Made by a program: the position numbers and the translations under genes. A DNA stretch of 64,000 nucleotides from Linyphia triangularis (taxonomy: Eukaryota > Arthropoda > Arachnida > Araneae > Linyphiidae): the NCBI GenBank assembly GCA_963978545.1, contig OZ021729.1, positions 89,310,466 through 89,374,465 of the forward strand. Reading direction: 5' to 3'. The first letter of the stretch is position 1; the number at the start of each line of letters is the position of its first letter. Of this stretch, positions 54,937 through 64,000 are shown piece by piece. Below the pieces are notes generated by a model, which saw only the letters and a list, made by a program, of their open reading frames with translations, was not told the DNA's origin and did no database searches.

Positions 54937-57900
54937 ATTAACTAATTTTTATACTTTTGAGAAAATAATGAGTCTTTCACAAATGATGGTAAAAGTATCC
55001 ATAACTTTACACAATATAAGCTCAACCCTTTGAAAAAGTGGTATATAATCAGGAACAATTTTGTGTTGCGTATTCGTATATATATTAGTAAGCGGATCAC
55101 ACTCTTTTGTACTGAAAACAATAAAAAATAATTAGCAGTAAATGTATTAGTAATCGATTCAATTTAAAATTTTTGTTCAGGATTTTTTATACTAAAATGT
55201 TAAAAATATTATTAATTTATGATTTTTTTTCCATTGTATCAGTTTTTGTGCTAAATTCGCTTTGGGATTGCAATAAAAATGTAGTTTAATATTCTTGAGA
55301 TCTGGCACCCTAGAAATTTTTTCTTGCAAATAAATTCATAAAAAAACATTCAGCAATACTCAGAGAACTTGAAAATCAGGGAAATGTCAGGAAGCTTTCT
55401 GATCCTGGAAAAAGCCGGGGAACATTTCACAAAAATCAGCAAAATTTTCTATCATTGTTAAGAAGGTGCTTTTCCCCATTCACCCGTATTTTTGCTACCC
55501 GGAGAATTGTAGTACTCGTTAGAAGATTCATCTTGCGAAATACTTTTAAACTTTTCATTTGCAAATCAGACCTATTATTGTAAAACAAATAAGTTGTGAC
55601 TCTTTTAAAATGAAAAATCTTCTTCTATACACTTTTATTGTGATACATTCCAGTCTGAATATTTAAAATCGGATAACCCTTTAAATGGCTATAATTTGTC
55701 CTCACAATATATGGTAATCAATTCCTTACAAACTTGGAGGTTTTTTTAAATAAACAATTGTGGTTAAGCCGGTTAGTTAGTTGATAAACTTAGTGACAAA
55801 ACTTACTACTGAATGTTCATGTTTCGCTCACCCTTTGATTCCAGGATATGAAAACTTCTCAAAGTTGCTATAGAAACATCCTTTTGTTCTAACTTTAAGG
55901 CACTTCCGGTTGAGTTTTAATCTTTGACCTTTTGAAGGTTGACCTTTTGAAACTAACATGACTTGCATCTGTAGTTTTTACTGTTAAGGTTGACAATTAC
56001 TAATTGATTTCCAGTGAGTTTTTTTTTTTGGCACTTATTGTTGAATATTAGTTTTGTTAGCAGGGCTTTGACAAGACCTTTCAGTTGACATATCACATGT
56101 GGCCTTAACTTGACCTTTAGTGTGGTATACATGTTGTAACCCTGCTTGTATTAAAAAATAGGTGCTGAAACTTACATTAAGTTAAAAAAGAAATATATAA
56201 TTTTTTTTATGTGAAAGGAAACATTTTGACATCGCGGAGATTGAATTACGCTACTCCTTATTTCACATATGTTTAAATAGTCGCATAATGAAACCTAGTT
56301 AAAGCGATATGTTGTTTGCATTCACCCTTTGCAAGTATTTGATTAGTTTTTTTATTTATCATGGAGCTACATATCATAAACCTACCATATTTGTAAGAAT
56401 CTAAATTTTATTTGAGATACATTTTTTTGAAAGCTTTTGAATAGCCATATAAACGATAGGAGGTAACTCAAAATTAGTTTTCGCCAACAGTGGTGGATGT
56501 AGAAATATTTTTGAAGAGCGTCGAATGAATCTTGGCCCTCGATCGTTGAATAATGCATTTTAAACAGTTGCTATTGTGTCGAGTAATATATAGATCACCG
56601 AATATAAGATTATTTTTGCTGATGATCTCTCACGGAGCAGACGCATTGCCTATTAGAAACAATTTTAAAAAGTAAGCATTATATAGAAATATATATATTT
56701 TTGAAGTTACCATTGTATTTTACATATTGCTTATTTAGGAATGGCTCTGTTCCCCTCAAATGTTGTTTCAACTTTAAAAAAGTTATTTACCAAAATACTC
56801 TGTACAACACTTTGCCATCTCTTCTTTAAAAATAAGTACACACGAAAGCGATTTATGGTTTCCTGTCAATTCTCGGGTTGCTTTTTTTTTTTAAATCTCT
56901 TTCGAGTTGCAAATGCGGGAATTTTCACGAAAGTCATTAATTTCTTTATTTAACCTATCTAGGTGTTCTTATAATGTTTCAGTGAATATAAGCGTCTTGT
57001 AATTCTGCTTCTTTAAAAATGATATGCATCCAACCTACTTTTCATATTTGTTACCTTTTGAAATTTCTATTGAGCTCTTCCTTACTATATATCAAAGTGC
57101 AGAGCAAGTTGCCTCTTAAAACACTTAAATCATACAGAGTTTTCTAAGTGACACAGAAAGCTTTATTTGCCCCTTTAAAAACCAAGATCAATGATTATTA
57201 TTATTATTTTTTTCTTTTACCAAATTTTATCAAATAATTACATAAAACCTTTTTGGATTTTTAATTAATATTCAATTTCTTCAAAGATGGAACGCTAAAA
57301 GAGACTTTTTTAAGAAAATTGTATTTGCATAACCCAACAGTGCTGCTGAATATTATCGTTTACCTCTTTTTAATGTTCACATTTTTACTACTTTTTATAA
57401 AGAACGGTTTCCAATTTAGTACAATTTTTACATTGTAATTAAATTCACACCCTTTGAGAATGTAACACAATTTTTAAAATTTTTTTTTAATTTTGTGAGT
57501 GGTAAGTAATTGCATCCAAATATGCCATTCAATGACTGGACAAATTTCTGATGTCCATTTAAAATGAATGGTGTAAGAAAGGTTTCATTCCAATTTGTCT
57601 AAACCTTCTGCATAATTTTTTTTTGTATACTTTATTGTTGGCTTTTTCAAAATGAATGCAATAAGACCTTGACACTTTTTGACGATAGATGAGAAGTCTT
57701 AAGAATTGGTGTATATGTTATGCAAGAAACAAACAAAAAGAAACAAATTTGTTCTACCTTACACAACAGAAGTGTTGTTTAAATTCAATAATATGAATAT
57801 GAAAATTGATGGGGGAATTTTATTTTCGACCGGGAATGTGTTATTTTTTAGGAACTTAACATTAGTTCCTGCTTGCTTCAAAATCTCTTTCTGAATGTCC

Positions 57901-60180
57901 TTCATTTAAATATTTAAAATAAAGCTGAAGAGACATATAATATCTTCGTCATAAATTATTTGTCTGACAAAAAAGCAATGGCTGATTATGTAGTTCAAAT
58001 GACTTACAATGCTCAACCCTCCCAATTACGAGACAGAAAGTGAGAGAAAAAGGCTTCGGTTATTCCACCATCCTAGCAATATTTTTTTCACTATATTTGT
58101 TTCCTTGGCTAAACCGTCTGTGGTTTGTGTTGGATGGACACATGCTCTGTAGTAGTGACATTTAAGTGCTGCACTCATCTGGTCTAAATTAGGCATAAAC
58201 TGCCCTCGACCAGGCCTGAAGCTCGAGATGTCTTTGTTTCTAAAATTGTGTAACTGAATTAGAGAGTAATGCTGCATGAATGACCACATTTTTTTAATAA
58301 GAATCCCAGTCCTGAACTTACTGGGGTGAACACGGTATAGGATTGACCCCGAGACATTATTCTTGCTGTTGTGTGCACACAGTTAGCTGTCAGTTCAAAG
58401 TGACCTCTCTTGCCCGAAAGTTTTGTGGAAATTAACACAGCGGAAAGTAACATGTGCACGTAATATAATTTTAGCTATACTAATTATTTAACCTCGAGAC
58501 TTATACTGATAATCAAGGTGCAGATGAAACAAATTGCTAGCTCAATTTAAATCGCACACTTCCTTTCAATTTACTGATGCAGATCCAGTAATTTTCTGAG
58601 GTTCTTTATGGGGTGTCACAATACGAGATTATTATAGTGGAAATCTCTAATTCTGGAACTGTATGCAAATTTGCAATTATTAAGTTAAAAGTAAAACAAA
58701 AAAACAAAAAGAATCTAAATTTTCTTAGTGAGATAATTTTTTTTTTTTTTTAGTTGAGACGAAAGTACTGTACAGTTTCTTCTCGGAAGATTCTTCTGAA
58801 AGAGATTTCCCCTTTTCTCTTAGAATACTAGTAGTCTTGATCTTCAACAATGTTCAGGAACACCCACGTGTAGTCTTTGAACCAGACAATATCCGAACTA
58901 ATCGCCTAATGAGATCAGTCCTTTATTTTTGTGATGCAGTTAACTTAGCTCCAGTTTCATTAAAATAATTTTAGTTTTCTCACAATATTAAATTAATTAT
59001 AATTTTAAAAAATCCCTTTTTTCTGGTTTAATTTTTATCAAGTTAAAGTTTTAAGTCTCCTTTTTTTTTTTTTTTTTTTATCTGGACAGCAATGTAGATG
59101 GCATACCATTGGAGATATACAATGTGAATTTTCCTTCGAATAACAGAAGTATAATTGGGATAATACAAATCTTCCTAATTTGGCAGCGCATATTGCTTTG
59201 TCGCCAAACATTCAAGTATTAATCCAATATTCCAAATTGGAACAATGTTATTTGTGTCCAACCTTCTGGTGTAGTGTTTTATGCAATAGTCTGTATTTTA
59301 GTAGGTATGTGATGTTAAGTTATCTCTTGCGCATCGAGATCTTTAAGTTGATATCTTGCACAAGCATGTCGTATTTGTGTTTTAGAAGGCTATTCTAGTA
59401 TATCAAAAGGATGGAAAAGGCTACAGGGGTGGGGGGTACAAAAGTATGGAAAGGCCTGAACTTAAATGAGTATTGTTTGTTTCTGTTGCGATTATTGAGC
59501 ACAATGTAAAAGTAGTAACATGGTACTATGTTTTCCAAATGATCAATCTTCTCACACAGACAGAGTTATGTGTGGGAAGCATTGCTAACTAATATTAGCG
59601 TACCACTCAAAGAAATGAACCTCCTCTAGGTAATATATCATTAATAACCGTCCAGAGATTGTAGCATCCTGTCGAAGAAGATTGAGGCAGTTTTATAAAT
59701 AAGAATACTCCCTCACCCATTTTAGCTCCACGATACTTAATTTTTCCAGGTATTTCCATATTTTTTCTCCTTTCCCTGTTCTGCTTGTACAACCTCCAAA
59801 GTAGTTAGGAGATTTTAAAATAAAAATTAAGATTTGGAACCATTTATAATTCCCACTTTAGGGTAGTGCTAAAATGCAGAATAAACAATATTCTGAAAAT
59901 AGTAGTAAGTTAAACTTGGCTGGAACATCACACAACTTTCAATTACAATAAATACTGGTCATTGAATTTAAATTTGACGTACGACTTGTGCAATAGCCAT
60001 TTTCGTCTTCATATTTTTATTAATAAAGGGAAAAAAAATGCTGATTTGATGTCATTTTCGCAATAATTATTAATTACATCAGCAAAAAAAAAAAAAGAAA
60101 AAAAAAAGGCAAAATTGATGAGATCTTTGACGGTAATTATTAGATTATTTATATCAGACAAGTGTTACTAAAGGGGTCAG
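54937..60180. other. AT-rich single-copy region, no gene recognised
   Basis: About 5.2 kb. Short frames (56741-56953, 57706-57894, 58026-58459 minus, 59180-59398) have no recognisable content. It would be intronic if the flanking candidate exons belong to one gene. Confidence 0.4.
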
Positions 60181-60189
60181 TCATGGATA

Positions 60190-60440
60190 TACGTGCTCTT
60201 GGAGGATTCTATGTTAAAGTTCCATTTTTCAACCTTTTACACCTTTATCAAATTGTTACAGGAATGGGTCCAAGTCCACTTTTTTTTGGTAATTGCTGAA
60301 AAACTTAAATTTTTCCATCACCGCTACTTTATGTGCATACACTAATTTGACGAAAACCTTGATGACGGGTCCCATGTTAAACATCGTAGCTGAATCCGTT
60401 TTAGGGGTTATGCTTATCAGCCTGTATTACAAACAGTGTA
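60190..60440 (-). repeat. Dispersed repeat family R1, partial inverted copy
   Basis: The reverse complement contains TAAGCATAACCCCTA, ATGGGACCCGTCATCAAGG, TTTTCGTCAAA and TTTTTCAGCAATTACCAAA in the order seen at 32478-33070 and 16960-17460, more diverged. Confidence 0.7.
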
Positions 60441-61839
60441 ATTGATAGTAAAAATACAAATGCTGAACTATGATGGTAATTCTTTTATCACTCAATTAAA
60501 ATTGGTGTGTTAACAAAATTGTAAGGATGAAAGTTTTTCTGATTATTGAATTTATTATTTTAGAACCTTATACGAAGTATGCAACTTCATGTATTTATTT
60601 CTACTGAACTATCATATTATTGCAGAAATATGATTTTTAATTAAATATTACTTTTTAAGAAGGGATAACATAAGGTGTAAAATGTTGTGTTCAAAGTTTT
60701 GATTATGAAGGTAACGACACTCTTATGCACTCACTTAAAGTAGTTTGCCATTGTAAGCAGCTTTTAAAAAAAATTCATTATGGAAAAATGAAACATGGTG
60801 ACACACTGCCATTAAATAGCTGCTTTTACACTATTTTTCCATTCGGTACACCTGATAGGAACTTGCAAATAAATTAAGGTACTATTTGGTGATTGTTATG
60901 TAGTTGTGGAACCTGTGAGATTTGTGAATTTTAATTACACACCAATTAAACAGTATTTGAAAACAAAAAGAGTATTGACAAGTTTGACGTCCCAGTTTAT
61001 CATCACCGACTTATTGGTCTATTCAAACTTAAAGTCAATATATAAATTACCAATTGAAATAACACGGATGCACTGGTTTAGTTTATTATTCTAAAACCGA
61101 TAGTGAATCTGTACAAATTACAAGTCTCTGTCTATATAGAAGTTAAAATTGTTAGAAACAAATTTAGTTTAACTATTCCGTTTGCTTTTACTTGCTGCAG
61201 AGTCAATTTTCAATGTGATTGAAAGTTGCTCCTTCGATTTCCAGCTGAGTTCATTATCGTTGGAAGTGAATACAAAATAATTATTTTTGCAGATATCGTG
61301 TCGTCATTGATCCACAAATGGAAATTTTTTAATCTAGTGCACAATTTGACATATCCAACTCGCTCCATGCAGATATGAACATGATGAAAAGGATTTTATT
61401 AAATGTTGGAAATTTTACAATAACCATTTAAGTGTTCAACATTTAAATCGCTTTATTTATAGCATTTAATCGCCTACTGAACTATTTAACAGGTTTGTAA
61501 ATTCTTATTATGCAAATGTATCAAGGTAATGCAAAATATAAAATGTGACTGGACCTGCTCCCACCACCAAATTTGAAACTGTGCTGCGGTTAATTTTATG
61601 TTGCCTAACAATTATTGACATTTGAAAAGATGTACTTCACATCACTTAACCAACTGTAATAAGTAGAAGTTCTTTACTTTTTTTATTAAAATATTAAGTT
61701 AGTTACTTTTGTACGAAAAACCATAAAATTGTATTAATTTGAATTTCCCTTTTTTTTGTTTTTTTAATTTAAATCAAACTTTTTCATTTTATATTGCATT
61801 ATTAATTTTTTAAATTTTTTCTTATTATTTGAAAGTAAA

Positions 61840-61840
<1 letters not shown>
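60441..61840. other. AT-rich spacer, nothing recognised
   Basis: No repeat boundary or frame of note. Confidence 0.5.

Positions 61841-61873
<33 letters not shown>
61841..61873. repeat. (TA)n microsatellite
   Basis: About 33 bp of TA dinucleotides. Confidence 0.98.
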
Positions 61874-61877
<4 letters not shown>

Positions 61878-62151
61878 CACGAAATTCCATTTGAAGTATT
61901 CTTTAAAAACAGTAACCTATTACTTATTATTATTCTATCAATATTTAAAAATTGTTATGCATAAATACTATGTTTTAAATATTGCATATTGTTGAGTTAC
62001 TTGTCAACATTTAAACTTTTATATTTGAGAATGCTTTTATCTTAATGATGTAAATTATTCTAACTGTTTTGAGTTGCTTTCTTGAGTTATTTTAAGTTTT
62101 ACTGTATAATACAAGAGTATTTTAAATAAAATAATTTTTTTGCATATAGAA

Positions 62152-62236
62152 GTGTGTGTTGGAAATGGAGAATTTAGAAAATTTTGCACGAGATTTTACG
62201 AAAGATTCAATAGTTGAGAAAGTGAATTTGAAATGT
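62152..62236 (+). CDS. Candidate coding exon with a start codon, unknown product
   Basis: An acceptor-like TTTTTTGCATATAG precedes, and GTAAGC follows at 62237. The frame has an ATG in good context (GGAAATGG) at 62165 and reads MENLENFARDFTKDSIVEKV before the donor. It also stays open upstream to the acceptor. If not spliced, it ends at a TAA at 62285-62287 (40 codons). The peptide is acidic and helix-prone with no motif I know. It may be the first coding exon of a gene continuing beyond the window, or chance. Confidence 0.3.
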
Positions 62237-62287
62237 GTAAGCGCTATGGAACTTCAAACTCATGAATCGTTTTTGTGCTTGTCTTAA

Positions 62288-64000
62288 CGGGGAAAAAAGC
62301 AACTAGGAAGTGTATATCAGCCTATTTACATACCTGAAGCTTTTCTTCATTTTTGTATTTCGTCATCATGAAAGAAAAAAAAAGATAAACTTTGAAGTTG
62401 GTGATAGTCCGAACTCGTACCTGAATCTTCTGATTTTTGTGCCTTTTCGTTGACTCCCCCCCCCCCCCCCAAAAAAAAAGTTATATTGTATGTGGCATAT
62501 CTGAAGAAAAAATGGTGGGGCCAAAGGAAAGACTCGTAACTTCTTCCGACGAGTATTCTAAAGATGAACACACCTCTAGGATTGAAACCATTTGCTAGAA
62601 TGGATTCTAGTATCTGGGTGAACAATTGGATTTAGATCTCATTGTGGAAAGACTTACATTATGATGACTAGAAGAAGTTTCAAGAACTCCTTCCTCAGAA
62701 ATTTAAAAAAGGAAGAACATTTAAAAAGAAAAAAATGCATCCTTGCCACGCTTCTAAATCTGAATTTGCCCTAGAAACCTTATTATTGGCATCATCATGG
62801 AGACTCACGAAAGTTATCCCTTTTCTTTTTAAGAAAAAAAAAAAAAGAAGAAAAAAAAACTCTTATCTCAACAACATTATCATGTCAGAACTGTAATCTT
62901 TTCAAGAACTCTTGGGCAACAAGAAAAACTTTGTAGATTCTTCATACTTCTGTACCACCTAATATCATTTTACCAAATTACTGAATGTCTAATTCTAATT
63001 CACCAAGTATTCCTTTTGCGATTCCCCACTGAGAAGATCATGAATAACAATGAACTGTTGGTGACAACTCTTATCAATGAAAGCGTCTGGTTAATGAAAA
63101 CATTTTAAGTTGGATTCAAAATTGATCACAGCAATTTCAAAGCAACAGCATATAGGATTGTGGGTAGTTAAATGCCATTTTGACTTCCAAATATGTTCGT
63201 AACTGTGAAGTGCAATATCATCCTCATTCATCAAAACAGAACCATGCTCAAAACGCAATGCACCTATTCCTTCTTTTGCAAACGGATGGTAAGATCCTCT
63301 TCAACTAATTTTAACTCCAGGCAGCAGTAAAGAACCTAATAGACTCCATATCAACAGCTGGTCATCCAAGTACATAGTAAGCCCCAACTTCGACTATCTC
63401 CTTCTCCGTTTCTTTATAAAAAAGACACAGAACAGGCTTGGAGACAAACTAAAGAATTACACTACCAATTTGTTAACGTACCCAACATTAACGAAGAGTC
63501 ACTGCCCCTTCATCTGCAAGCAAGCATACTGAAATTCGCTATGTATTTAACTCAAGTGACTCGATAGCAGCAATTCCAAGACAGTTCTTCAAGATCTATA
63601 GCAACCAAAAAGACACCTCCACATATGAACTAAAGAAACTGTGAAGAAAAGTCCATCAAAATTAATTCTTGCCAAGCAACTAATTTTCAGCTTGTCTCAA
63701 ATAACATTACCATTAAACCTAGTTTGATTCAGATGCCTCAAACATATTATACGCCAAAGCTGTGATTTATTTAAGAAAAAGAAATATTGCCATTCATTTC
63801 AGTAATATTCACGTATGGGATCTATATAATCTCTTTTAAGATCAGAGCCCAGGTGAACAATTTATTGGGATACTAGCAGAAAAAAGTCTCAACGTCAGGA
63901 ATTCCTGACTGGAAGAAGCACTTAAAAGGGGATCTGAAAATAAAAAAAGAAGAGAAGAAACAAATTTATTTCTCTCTGGAAATCCACATATGCTCGAATT
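62288..64000. other. Region with no recognised gene, reaching the window end
   Basis: Composition is slightly less AT-rich and rather A/C-rich on the plus strand from about 62,700. A C/A homopolymer block sits near 62456-62480 and an A-rich tract near 62833. No frame of note on either strand. Confidence 0.4.

Overview
This is an AT-rich animal nuclear sequence, most likely from an arthropod. The evidence is the density of hAT relics of the kinds common in arthropod genomes, a tRNA-derived SINE present in about eleven copies, pogo-like and piggyBac-like elements, and almost no long open frames. I cannot fix the order; a chelicerate or hemipteran would fit. There is no bacterial-style operon, no rRNA, no functional tRNA and no CRISPR array. 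No intact host protein gene could be proven.

Bases 1-42,000 are a nested transposon landscape. Many elements can be delimited exactly because both terminal inverted repeats (TIRs) and the target-site duplications (TSDs) survive. hAT elements with 8-bp duplications are 244-821, 1587-2302, 5909-8454, 13762-18959, 19979-22478, 28826-31200, 41027-41865 and 47419-47668. A pogo-like element (17767-18695) and a second TA-flanked element (26851-28084) are also complete. Two hAT transposase pseudogenes are readable. One is ZBED5-like (20494-22297). The other is ZMYM1-like (24112-26745, minus strand), has a probable intron, and carries two SINEs. A third, older transposase relic lies in 5909-8454.

The largest structure runs from about 3,765 to 19,490. 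It is a giant inverted repeat whose arms carry a CCGGACA minisatellite followed by head-to-tail units of about 240 bp containing GGCGCGGATCTAG. The arms face each other across a non-coding core of about 3 kb. It resembles Foldback or Galileo elements with internally repetitive TIRs. It has since been hit by at least two hAT elements, one of them carrying a SINE and the other a pogo-like element, and by one further TIR element. The opposite arm preserves the empty site for several of these insertions.

Bases 33,000-37,200 are a SINE hot spot, including one SINE inserted inside another. Bases 37,163-38,197 hold the 3' end of an LTR retrotransposon on the minus strand (integrase C-terminus and a possible LTR). 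This is followed by a tandem array of about 370-bp units (38,198-39,310).

Bases 42,000-64,000 are quieter and mostly single-copy. They hold a LINE 3' fragment (53,135-53,805, minus), a hAT-like element (54,340-54,928) and short MITEs. Several patches with good splice signals on the plus strand (40,150-40,444; 42,307-42,394; 43,638-43,984; 44,078-44,332; 62,152-62,236) could be exons of one host transcript with long introns, but this is inference only.
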